From Rhodococcus sp. 06-235-1A (GTDB lineage: Bacteria; Actinomycetota; Actinomycetes; Mycobacteriales; Mycobacteriaceae), in contig NZ_NOYI01000020.1 of the NCBI RefSeq assembly GCF_002258785.1, positions 1 to 64,000 on the forward strand: DNA of 64,000 nt, written 5' to 3'. Of this stretch, positions 33,069 to 40,265 are shown in pieces. Within the stretch, counting starts at the first letter, position 1. Each line of letters begins with the position of its first letter. The position numbers were made by a program, and so were the translations under genes. The notes beneath the pieces are model-generated. The model saw only the letters and a program-made list of their open reading frames with translations. It had not been told where the DNA came from and did no database searches.

Positions 33069-33923
33069 ATGACGATCGACAGATTCGATCTACCAGCGCC
33101 CGTCTTCGTGTCCGTGGGCGGCGATTCGGTAGCGACCTACGAGCTGACTCCCGACGTGGACGTGCCATCCGCTGACGTTGTGTTCTGCCATGGAACTCCA
33201 TGGTCGGCGCAGGTCTGGGCGCAGGCCGCCCGCCACGTCGGCGTCGGGCATCGGGTCTACCTGTGGGACATGCCCGGATACGGCCGCTCCGCACGGGGAT
33301 CTCGGGTGCGGACCGACCTGGCCACGCAGATGTCACGGTTCGCGATGTTGCTCGACCACTGGAAGTTGGAGCAGCCCTTCGTCGTCGCGCACGATATCGG
33401 CGGTGCAGTCGCCCTGGGCACCCACCTGATACACGGACGCGACTACGGCAGTTTGTTCCTGTGGGACGTGGTGACTCTGGACCCGTGGGGATCCGAATTC
33501 TTCAGGCTCGTGGCGGACAACAGTGAGGTCTTCGCTGCGTTGCCGGCTTCCCTGCACAAGGCGTTGGTCTCCGAATACATTGCAGGAGCATCACATCACC
33601 GACTACACAGAGATGCCGTGGCGATGTTGACCGAACCCTGGATATCCGACGAGGGTCAGCCTGCTTTCTACCGACAGATCGCCGAACTGCGGCCCGAGGA
33701 CACGCAACCGATCGTCGACGCACTTCCCCTAGTCCGCTGCGACACGTCCATCGGATGGGGTCAACAAGACCCCTGGATTCCCGTCGAACAGGCATATCGA
33801 CTGCGACGGTTGTTGCCGGGGCGATCGCAGGTGATCACTCTTCCGGGCGTGGGGCACCTGAGTCCGCTCGAAGCTCCATCACGCGTCCAACAGGCCTTGG
33901 ATGCGTGGTTGGCGTCAACGTGA
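33069..33923 (+). CDS. Alpha/beta hydrolase with Asp nucleophile (epoxide hydrolase/haloalkane dehalogenase type)
   Basis: The 284-residue alpha/beta hydrolase has oxyanion motif HGTPWS, nucleophile elbow VVAHDIGGAVAL with Asp109 instead of Ser, acid Asp234 in GQQDPWIP and His263 in GVGHLSP. An Asp nucleophile is typical of epoxide hydrolases, haloalkane and haloacetate dehalogenases. The substrate is unknown. It starts 7 nt after the -10 box of a MerR-type promoter and is probably induced by the divergent MerR protein. Confidence 0.85.
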   Translation: MTIDRFDLPAPVFVSVGGDSVATYELTPDVDVPSADVVFCHGTPWSAQVWAQAARHVGVGHRVYLWDMPGYGRSARGSRVRTDLATQMSRFAMLLDHWKLEQPFVVAHDIGGAVALGTHLIHGRDYGSLFLWDVVTLDPWGSEFFRLVADNSEVFAALPASLHKALVSEYIAGASHHRLHRDAVAMLTEPWISDEGQPAFYRQIAELRPEDTQPIVDALPLVRCDTSIGWGQQDPWIPVEQAYRLRRLLPGRSQVITLPGVGHLSPLEAPSRVQQALDAWLAST

Positions 33924-34025
33924 TTCGGGCCATCGGTCAAGAGGACCGAAGCTGTCCGCATCTGTTCCTACCGTCGGCATCGCACCTGGAAGACCGGGTC
34001 TCGCACGCCGTCGAGAGGAACAGAG

Positions 34026-35042
34026 ATGAATTCGACCGAAACTGCAGCGGTAGTTCTGCGCGCGCACCGCACCGATGTGGGTCAGCGGCCGTCCGAGCTG
34101 CTGGAAGTTCGAGTCGCGGATCAGCGGCCTATCGCGGATGGAGAAGTGCTCGTAGAGAACATTTTTCAACAGATCGTGGCTGTGAATGCCGACCTGATGT
34201 TCGAGAACCCGGGTCTCCCGCTGTCGGCCTTCGAGGTCGGTGCTCCCCTGTACGGGCCGGCGATCGGGCGGGTCGTGGAATCCCGATCGGAGATAGCGCT
34301 CGGAACCGTCGTGCAGCACAACCAGGGGTGGAGGGACCTGACCGCGATCGCGTCGAACGCGATATTTCCCGTTCCCGACGGAGTGTTCCCCGGCCCCGAG
34401 TACATGCTCAATCAAGGTGTCACGTCGTTTCATGGCATGGTCGACATCGTAGGAGTTGGCACGGGCGATGTGGTTCTGGTCAGCGGCGCGGCAGGTGGAG
34501 TGGGGTCGATCGCGGGACAGATCGCCAGGGCGCAGGGCGCCGCGTTGGTGATCGGTATCGCGGGTGGTCCGGACAAATGCGCTTACCTCACCGAGCAGCT
34601 CGGCTTCGATGCGGCGATCGACTACAAGAACGAGGATCTCGACGCTCGTCTCGGTGAACTCGCACCGGAGGGCATCACCGTCTTCTTCGACACCATCGGC
34701 GGCACGCAGTTCGAGACTGCCGTCCGACACGCAGCGTTCGGCGCGCGATTCGCGCTGTGCGGGGCGCTCGCCGGACAGATCGGCGGCGGTCACGGCGGAC
34801 ATCCGCGTTTGGACATCATGACCGCGATCGTCAAGGAAATTCAGATCCGGCCGTTCACGACCATGCATACCCCCGAACAGATCCGGGCTTGGATCGGCCA
34901 CTACATCCCCTCGTTCTCGCAGGGCGCGATCACCTTTCCACACACTGTGCTGGAGGGGCCGCTGAGCCGAACGATGACTGCGCTGGACGAACTCCTGGCA
35001 GGTGACCATCGTGGAAACTTGATCGTGAAGCTGGCCAGTTGA
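34026..35042 (+). CDS. NADP-dependent medium-chain oxidoreductase (double-bond reductase/curcumin reductase type)
   Basis: The 338-residue zinc-free MDR protein resembles leukotriene B4 12-hydroxydehydrogenase and 2-alkenal reductases: PLYGPAIGRVVES, LNQGVTSFHGMVDIVGVGTGDVVLVSGAAGGVGSIAGQIARAQG, and IGIAGGPDKCAYLTEQLGFDAAIDYKNED. It is expected to reduce the C=C bond of enones or enals. It follows the alpha/beta hydrolase by 102 bp on the same strand, and either cotranscription or an independent promoter is possible. Confidence 0.87.
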   Translation: MNSTETAAVVLRAHRTDVGQRPSELLEVRVADQRPIADGEVLVENIFQQIVAVNADLMFENPGLPLSAFEVGAPLYGPAIGRVVESRSEIALGTVVQHNQGWRDLTAIASNAIFPVPDGVFPGPEYMLNQGVTSFHGMVDIVGVGTGDVVLVSGAAGGVGSIAGQIARAQGAALVIGIAGGPDKCAYLTEQLGFDAAIDYKNEDLDARLGELAPEGITVFFDTIGGTQFETAVRHAAFGARFALCGALAGQIGGGHGGHPRLDIMTAIVKEIQIRPFTTMHTPEQIRAWIGHYIPSFSQGAITFPHTVLEGPLSRTMTALDELLAGDHRGNLIVKLAS

Positions 35043-35090
35043 CGTCGTTCATCCAGCCGTCGCGGGCGTGCTTCGTGGATACTGGATCCC

Positions 35091-35777
35091 GTGGTGCTGA
35101 GACGAATGGGAACGTCCTTTATCGGAGGCAGAGGGGCCCAGTGGGTTCGTGAGCTGAACGAGCGACACCCATGGAGTCACAACGACTACTTTCACAGTTG
35201 GATTCTGGCGAATCTGCCGGACCGGCGTGGCTGTGCAGTCGACATGGGCTGTGGTCGAGGCGGTCTGGTGCGTGCGCTGGCTCCGCACTTCGACCAGGTC
35301 TCCGGGGCGGATCGCGATTCGGAGATGCGCCGTATCGCAGAGATCACCTCTGCCGACGTGCACAATGTGTCGATTTCAGATCGCCAACTCGACTCCTGGG
35401 CAGACGATTCCATCGATCTCGTGACCTTGGTCGCCGTCCTGCATCACCTCGATATCGACGATGCCTTGCGCCATGTCGAACGAATTCTCGCGCCGGGCGG
35501 ACGCGTGCTCATCGTCGGGCTTGCGCCACCGCGAAGCGTACGAGATCTGTTGTGGGATGCCGTCTCCATCGTGACCAATCCGTTGATCGGATTTCTCCAC
35601 CGCCCGTGGCCGAGTCCGGTGACAGCACCGCCTGCACCGTTCCCGGTCAAGGACCCCGTGGTGGGTTTCGACGAGATCAAGGACATGGTCGACAAGTTGT
35701 TACCGGGTGCGAAGATGCAACACCGCATAGGGTTTCGACACACGATCGAGTGGACGAAGCCGGGTGCACGCAGGTGA
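35091..35777 (+). CDS. Class I SAM-dependent methyltransferase
   Basis: The 228-residue protein has motif I AVDMGCGRGGLVRALAPHF, the acidic GADRDSEM, and the post-motif LVTLVAVLHHLDIDDALRHVERILAPGGRVLIVGLAPP of Methyltransf_11-type enzymes. Start GTG 35091; ATG 35106 is an alternative. Its stop overlaps the GTG of the tyrosine-phosphatase gene (GTGA), so the two are translationally coupled. The methyl acceptor is unknown. Confidence 0.85.
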   Translation: MVLRRMGTSFIGGRGAQWVRELNERHPWSHNDYFHSWILANLPDRRGCAVDMGCGRGGLVRALAPHFDQVSGADRDSEMRRIAEITSADVHNVSISDRQLDSWADDSIDLVTLVAVLHHLDIDDALRHVERILAPGGRVLIVGLAPPRSVRDLLWDAVSIVTNPLIGFLHRPWPSPVTAPPAPFPVKDPVVGFDEIKDMVDKLLPGAKMQHRIGFRHTIEWTKPGARR

Positions 35778-36235
35778 CTGCCGACCCTCGGCACCGAATG
35801 TGGGACGAACACAGCCCGGGCGTGCTGCAGTTGCCGTCGGGCAGCGTAGTTCGTGGACGCGCCTTGCGTGACCCGATGCCGGACGGACCTTCGCCAGATC
35901 TCGGGGTCTACCTGCAGGGCAGGGATCCTGGCGAGTTCGACTGGGACAGCCGGTGGGTTCGGTGGCCCGACTTCTGGCTCCCGTCCAGCTCGAATGACCT
36001 CGAGGTCGTACTACGAGAAGCATTGCGACGCTGCGCAACCGAGAGAGTCGAGATTGCGTGCACAGGCGGCGTCGGACGCACTGGCACGGCACTGGCGTGT
36101 CTCGTCGCGCTCGACGGTGTGCCCGGCGGCGCGGCCATCGACTACGTCCGGCGACGTTACTCGCGTCGAGCCATGGAAACGCCCTGGCAGAAGCGCTTTG
36201 CGAAGACGTTCGTGCTACCAGGCTCTCTGCTCTGA
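35774..36235 (+). CDS. Protein tyrosine phosphatase-like protein
   Basis: The 153-residue protein carries the PTP P-loop C96-TGGVG-R102-T in VEIACTGGVGRTGTALACLVAL. The His before the Cys is replaced by Ala (ACTGG), whereas Cys and Arg are kept. A general-acid Asp may be supplied by the WDSRWVRWPDFWLP loop. Family members include small actinobacterial dual-specificity-like phosphatases. GTG 35774 overlaps the methyltransferase stop; ATG 35798 (MWDEH) is an alternative. Confidence 0.75.
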   Translation: MTADPRHRMWDEHSPGVLQLPSGSVVRGRALRDPMPDGPSPDLGVYLQGRDPGEFDWDSRWVRWPDFWLPSSSNDLEVVLREALRRCATERVEIACTGGVGRTGTALACLVALDGVPGGAAIDYVRRRYSRRAMETPWQKRFAKTFVLPGSLL

Positions 36236-36280
36236 GCAGAATCGACGACCCTTCACGGAATCGAGGCCTAGGCTCCGATC

Positions 36281-36583
36281 ATGGGCGAGGTCATACGAAT
36301 CGATGAACGTCGAGCAGCGCGCGCAGTGGAACCGTTGTGGCGCGAGGTTGTCGGTCGAAGGTTGCGCGAGCGCAGACACGCCCGTGGCGACACTCTGGCC
36401 GATACCGCTGCACGCGCAGGCATTGCGCCGCAGTACTTGTCGGAGCTCGAACGCGGCCGCAAGGACCCGTCGAGCGAAATCCTTGCGGCCGTCGTCGGTG
36501 CGTTGGGCACGTCGATGGCGGACATCTCACGCCTGGCGCATCACGACCTGTCGCGAGGAGATGCGACGTTGATGGCTGCCTGA
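36281..36583 (+). CDS. XRE-family regulator of the ClgR/PopR type, C-terminal di-alanine
   Basis: The 100-residue protein has a helix-turn-helix LRERRHARGDTLADTAARAGIAPQYLSELERGRKDPSSEILAAVVGALG, matching the Clp gene regulators ClgR and PopR, including LSE(L/V)ERGRK.SSE. It ends ...TLMAA; in Streptomyces, ClgR/PopR turnover by Clp depends on C-terminal alanines. The ATG lies 6 nt after TAGGCT (36269-36274), so it is probably leaderless. The last 43 bp overlap the end of the convergent clpP-like gene. Regulation of that operon is inferred. Confidence 0.8.
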   Translation: MGEVIRIDERRAARAVEPLWREVVGRRLRERRHARGDTLADTAARAGIAPQYLSELERGRKDPSSEILAAVVGALGTSMADISRLAHHDLSRGDATLMAA

Positions 36584-37167
36584 CGACCCTCGAGTACCTG
36601 GTCGACGACGCCGTACTCGCGGGCGGCAGAGGCCGTCAACACAAGATCGCGGTCGGTGTCATGGCGAAGCTTCTCGACGTCGCGTCCCGTGTGTTTTGCG
36701 AGGATCGATTCCATCTCGGCCCGAACGCGCACGACCTCGTCGGCAGCCAGAATGAGATCGGGAATGGTGCCGCGTCCCTGCGCCGCAGGTTGATGCAACA
36801 CCACCCGACTGTGGGTCAGCGCAGAGCGTCGCCCCGGTGCCCCGGCGGCGAGTAGCACTGCACCAGCTGCAACGGCTTGGCCTACACACGTTGTGGCAAC
36901 AGGTGATCCGATGAACTGCATCGTGTCGTAGACGGCCAGCATCGCGGCCGTGTCACCGCCCTCGCAGTTGATGTACATCGAAATCTCTTGGTCGGGGGAG
37001 TCGGCCTCCAAGTGCAGCAGTTGCGCGATCATTGCATTCGCCACACCGGCGTCTATGCCGGTGCCGAGATAAACAATGCGCTCGCTGAGCAGGTGCGAAT
37101 AGACGTCGACGACGCGTTCGCCGCGGGAATCTCGCGTGATCACATTGGGAATCGTGTACGAGCTCAT
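36541..37167 (-). CDS. ClpP-like protein lacking the catalytic serine
   Basis: The 208-residue ClpP-fold protein keeps strand and handle features (VYLGTGIDAGVANAMIAQLLHLEADSP, INCEGGDTAAMLAVYDTMQ), His125 in VVLHQP and Asp in DTDRDLVL. The nucleophile motif GQAASxxA reads GQAVAAGA: the Ser codon position is GCA (36868-36870), Ala100. The usual SPGG oxyanion segment is CEGG. It is therefore predicted to be proteolytically inactive, comparable to ClpR subunits. ATGA overlap with the upstream active clpP makes equal production and a mixed 14-mer likely. Confidence 0.88.
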   Translation of the reverse strand: MSSYTIPNVITRDSRGERVVDVYSHLLSERIVYLGTGIDAGVANAMIAQLLHLEADSPDQEISMYINCEGGDTAAMLAVYDTMQFIGSPVATTCVGQAVAAGAVLLAAGAPGRRSALTHSRVVLHQPAAQGRGTIPDLILAADEVVRVRAEMESILAKHTGRDVEKLRHDTDRDLVLTASAAREYGVVDQVLEGRQAAINVASPRDRS

Positions 37168-37772
37168 CGGGCCATCTCCATTCCGAAGGACACCCGTCGC
37201 GCAGGCATGACCTGATCGAACGAGTCGACGATTGCGTCGACGAACCCGTACTCACGTGCGGCCTCCGCGGTGAACCAGCGATCGTGCAGGGAGTCGTCGA
37301 AGATCTGCTCGCGCGTCTGCCCCGTGTCGTCGGCGATGAGACCGAGAACGGTATCGCGGGTGTGCCGCAGATCGTTGGCCTGCACCTCCACTTCGACGGC
37401 CGACCCTCCGATGCCGGCGGAGCCCTGATGCATCAAGATCCTCGAGTGCGGCAGAGCGTACCGCTTTCCGCGTGTACCCGAGGACAGGAGGAATTGACCA
37501 GCGCTGCAGGCCAACCCGAGCGCCAGTGTCGAGACATCGCAGGGGACGAGGTGCATCACGTCCCGGATGGCGAGCATCGCGGGAACCGAGCCTCCCGGGG
37601 AGTGAATCCACAGTGCAATGTCGGCGGAGGGATTCTCGGCTGCCAACGTCAGCAGGTGAGTGGTGAGGACGGTGCCGTTGTCGTCGTCGAGGGGGCCGTC
37701 GAGCACCAGGACTCGGTGCCGTAGAAGTTGGTTGCGAAGTTCGGGCGGGAACATTCGAGGTGATTCGCTCAT
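37164..37772 (-). CDS. clpP: ClpP protease subunit with intact catalytic triad
   Basis: The 202-residue self-compartmentalised serine protease subunit works with ClpX/ClpC ATPases. Its triad is Ser90 in LALGLACSAGQFLLSSG, His115 in RILMHQGS and Asp164 in SLHDRWFTAEAAREYG; the oxyanion segment HSPGGSV is normal. ATG 37772 gives a normal length and a short N-terminus. It is the first gene of a two-gene operon and overlaps the Ser-less paralogue by ATGA. The pair is probably accessory to an essential clpP1P2 pair elsewhere. Confidence 0.92.
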   Translation of the reverse strand: MSESPRMFPPELRNQLLRHRVLVLDGPLDDDNGTVLTTHLLTLAAENPSADIALWIHSPGGSVPAMLAIRDVMHLVPCDVSTLALGLACSAGQFLLSSGTRGKRYALPHSRILMHQGSAGIGGSAVEVEVQANDLRHTRDTVLGLIADDTGQTREQIFDDSLHDRWFTAEAAREYGFVDAIVDSFDQVMPARRVSFGMEMAR

Positions 37773-37811
37773 GAGTCGAGTGTGAGTCCGAATTCGGTTG
37801 CACACCAGGTG

Positions 37812-37828
37812 TTCTGCTGTGGGCAGCG
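37812..37828. promoter_or_regulatory. PopR/ClgR-like box upstream of clpP
   Basis: TTCTGCTGTGGGCAGCG lies 40 bp upstream of the clpP start. From memory, the PopR site described for Streptomyces clpP3 is TTCTGCC-N3-GGCAGAA; this matches 11 of 14 half-site positions. The match supports control by the nearby XRE protein. Confidence 0.5.
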
Positions 37829-37871
37829 ACTCTGCTCACAGCTTCGTGGGGCCCAAAGGGACAATGGTGAG

Positions 37872-38339
37872 ATGACCGCACTCGAGTTCTCCGAATCCAC
37901 CGTCGTCGCTGCGTCGGTCGACGACGTGTACGCCGTCGTCTCCGACATCACCCGAACGGGCGAATGGAGTCCGATCTGCCAGGAATGCTGGTGGAACGAA
38001 GCCAATGGCGGCGGCGTCGGATCGACGTTCACCGGCCGAAACGTGGTGCCGGGTCGGACATGGGAGACCGTGTCGACGGTGGCTGTAGCCGAACCCGGCC
38101 GTGAGTTCGCTTGGGTGGTGGGCGACAACTTCGTCCGCTGGGGCTACACCCTCGAGTCGGTGGACGGTGGCACACGCCTGACCGAGAATTGGAACTTTCT
38201 ACCCGGCGGCATCGCCCACTTTCATCGCAAGTTCGGCGACGACGCGCAGAAGGAAATCGACACTCGTAGCCAGGCGGCCCTCGACGGCATCCCTCGTACT
38301 CTGGCGGCAATCAAGCGGATCGTGGAAGCCGAGGTCTGA
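37872..38339 (+). CDS. SRPBCC family protein
   Basis: The 155-residue protein opens FSESTVVAASVDDVYAVVSDITRTGEWSPICQECWW, the SRPBCC opening, with the conserved W-S-P-x-C segment common in actinobacterial members, and later FVRWGYTLESVDGGTRLTENWNF and a long C-terminal helix. The ligand is unknown. ATG 37872 has GGTGAG immediately upstream. It is divergent from clpP. Confidence 0.82.
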   Translation: MTALEFSESTVVAASVDDVYAVVSDITRTGEWSPICQECWWNEANGGGVGSTFTGRNVVPGRTWETVSTVAVAEPGREFAWVVGDNFVRWGYTLESVDGGTRLTENWNFLPGGIAHFHRKFGDDAQKEIDTRSQAALDGIPRTLAAIKRIVEAEV

Positions 38340-38451
38340 TTACTGTCGGCCAGGTGCGCTGGCTGTCCTTTATTCGAGGCCGATGACGGAATCCCGCCTC
38401 TCGACGCGAATTGTGGACACCGATCGCACCCGTGCCCGATAGCCTGCCCGC

Positions 38452-38735
38452 ATGGCAGCAACGGTTCTGCGGGTATCGACGGTCCTCGAATCGCGGGGCC
38501 CGGCGGCAGCGATCGTGCTCAGTGACGAGCAGGTTGCGTCCCTCGGCTCCCGCAGGTGATCGAGGTACCGCCGGCGCTGGCGACAGCTTTGGACGCGGAT
38601 CTCGCTGTCCGAGCAGCATTCGATGCGCTGGCACCGTCTACGCGAAAAGAGCATGCAAGGTCCGTCGCTGACGCGAAACGTGACGAGACCCGCGAGCGTC
38701 GTATCGCGGCAATCGTCCAGTCCCTTCGGCCCTGA
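38452..38735 (+). pseudogene. Decayed DUF1905/YdeI (OmdA)-type gene with internal deletion
   Basis: The N-terminal frame from ATG 38452 reads VLRVSTVLESRGPAAAIVLS then DEQVASLGSRR and stops at 38557-38559, resembling the first strands of DUF1905. Shifted by one base, the DNA continues from 38553 as VIEVPPALATALDADLAVRA, then AFDALAPSTRKEHARSVADA and KRDETRERRIAAIVQSLRP. This is the complete YdeI/OmdA tail, ending at 38733-38735. About 50-60 residues of the middle are missing and the junction is out of frame. A GTG at 38556 could still express the 59-residue tail. Confidence 0.75.
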
Positions 38736-38805
38736 GGCCACGCGGTGCGAGGGTGCCACAGGCTGCGGTAAAGCCCGCCGTACACCATCGTGACACCATT
38801 TGGCC

Positions 38806-38834
38806 TTGACGGGACACCACTGTGGTGTCATTGT
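38806..38834 (+). promoter_or_regulatory. Promoter with RHH operator before the 38841 operon
   Basis: TTGACG (38806-38811) and CATTGT (38829-38834) are 17 bp apart. GACACCAC-T-GTGGTGTC (38813-38829) is a perfect palindrome within the spacer, and a half site TGACACCA lies at 38791-38798. The ATG follows 6 nt after the -10 box. This fits autoregulation by the ribbon-helix-helix protein. Confidence 0.65.
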
Positions 38835-38840
38835 TGAACC

Positions 38841-39329
38841 ATGGAACTTGGGCAGTACGTCAACGATCTCCAACGTCGGTTGGTCGAGTCGGCAGCAACC
38901 GGAGACGAGAACACTCGTGCCGCTGCTGAAAGACTCGTCGACGGCATGGATGCGGCGACGCGTCTGGTGATGCTCGACGTGCTGTCGGCCGCGGTAGGAG
39001 ACATCAACCGCGACCTTGCCCCTGGTTCCGTGGACATCAGGCTCCGCGGACGTGAGATCGAATTCGTCGTGGCTGCACCTGTCTCGGAACCGGAAGACGA
39101 CGAACAAACTCCTCCCAGCATCGAACTCGACGATACGAGCACATCCCGCACCACTCTTCGACTGCCGGACGCGCTCAAATCGCGGGTGGACGAGGCCGCG
39201 GCGTCGGACGGTATGTCGGTGAACACCTGGTTGGTGCGGGCCGTCGCCACTGCTCTTCAACCCAAACAGCGCCGTGCTGCGCAACGAACGGTTCGTACCG
39301 GTGACAACTTCGCCGGCTGGGCGCGCTGA
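38841..39329 (+). CDS. Ribbon-helix-helix (HicB/Arc-type) regulator
   Basis: The 162-residue protein has a C-terminal ribbon-helix-helix, RTTLRLPDALKSRVDEAAASDGMSVNTWLVRAVATAL (about 104-140), a basic tail (PKQRRAAQRTV), and an acidic linker (SEPEDDEQTPPSIELDD). The N-terminal 80 residues form an uncharacterised alpha/beta domain. It is often annotated as a HicB-family antitoxin, but no HicA toxin is present. It is the first gene of an operon with DUF4097 and an ABC exporter and probably represses that operon through the palindrome at 38813-38829. Confidence 0.8.
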   Translation: MELGQYVNDLQRRLVESAATGDENTRAAAERLVDGMDAATRLVMLDVLSAAVGDINRDLAPGSVDIRLRGREIEFVVAAPVSEPEDDEQTPPSIELDDTSTSRTTLRLPDALKSRVDEAAASDGMSVNTWLVRAVATALQPKQRRAAQRTVRTGDNFAGWAR

Positions 39330-39406
39330 TCCCCCCTTCTGCCAAAGCTTCTCAGTAGCTCTGCACCGAGCAGGGTTTCACAACCATGCCCATAGGAGGC
39401 ATCGCC

Positions 39407-40249
39407 ATGCCCGAATTCGCTACCCCGACGCCGATCGACCTGGCCATCGATCTGCAGGTCGGCAGCATCGAAGTCGTTGCGACAGAACGCACTGACACCG
39501 TCGTGACCGTCACTCCCACCAACCCGTCCAAAGCCGTCGATCGTAAGGGAGCCGAGAACACCAAGGTCGACTTCGACGGTGAACGCCTCACCGTCATCGG
39601 CCCCAAGGCGCGTATCAGCTTTTTCGGACCGACAGAGTCCGTCGAGGTGAAAGTCGAACTACCGCAGGGATCTCGAGTCACTGCGGAGGTTGCAGCCGGC
39701 AGCCTACGCACCGTGGGCGATCTCGGTGCCGTGCGGATCAAGAGTTCGATGGGCCCGGTGGAAGTGGATTCGGCAGTGGACCTGTGGGTGCGCGCCGGGC
39801 ACGGTAACGCGACCGTCGGTACTGCACTGGGCAGTATCGATATCACCGCTGACCACGGCCAGATTCGACTCGGAACGGTCGTCGGTGATGCGGCGCTCAA
39901 GGCGTCGCACGGCTCGATCATGGTGCGGGAGTCGGGCACCGAACTGGATGCCAAGCTCTCCTACGGCGATCTCGATGTCGAGAGGTCACTCGGCGGAGTG
40001 AGTGCGAAGACCGCATACGGCAGCATCACTCTCCACGAAGTGACCGGTGGCGCAATCCAAGTCGAGAGCGGATACGGGCAGGTCACCGTCGGTGTTCGGC
40101 GCGGCGTGCCCGCGTGGCTCGATCTGTCGTCCAAGGACGGTCACGTTCGCAACGAACTCACGCCCGAAGGCGCACCCGACGAGACGGAGGAAAGCGTGAC
40201 GATTCGCGCTCGAACGCGATACGGCGACATTGCCGTCCGGCACAGCTGA
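39407..40249 (+). CDS. DUF4097 family beta-strand repeat protein
   Basis: The 280-residue protein consists almost entirely of short repeated beta-strands with GD/GS/YG turns (GSLRTVGDLGAVRIKSSMGP, HGNATVGTALGSIDITADHG, YGDLDVERSLGGVSAKTAYG), a beta-helix-like DUF4097/adhesin-like fold. No signal peptide is visible, so it is probably cytoplasmic or membrane-associated. The ATG at 39407 follows AGGAGG by 7 nt. Context with an RHH regulator and a DrrAB exporter suggests a sensor or accessory role, which is unproven. Confidence 0.82.
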   Translation: MPEFATPTPIDLAIDLQVGSIEVVATERTDTVVTVTPTNPSKAVDRKGAENTKVDFDGERLTVIGPKARISFFGPTESVEVKVELPQGSRVTAEVAAGSLRTVGDLGAVRIKSSMGPVEVDSAVDLWVRAGHGNATVGTALGSIDITADHGQIRLGTVVGDAALKASHGSIMVRESGTELDAKLSYGDLDVERSLGGVSAKTAYGSITLHEVTGGAIQVESGYGQVTVGVRRGVPAWLDLSSKDGHVRNELTPEGAPDETEESVTIRARTRYGDIAVRHS

Positions 40250-40265
40250 GAAGGACAGGCACCCC

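Noticed and set aside
38841..39329. HicAB toxin-antitoxin system
   Set aside because: The RHH protein resembles HicB, but no HicA-like toxin is adjacent; the operon continues with DUF4097 and an ABC exporter.
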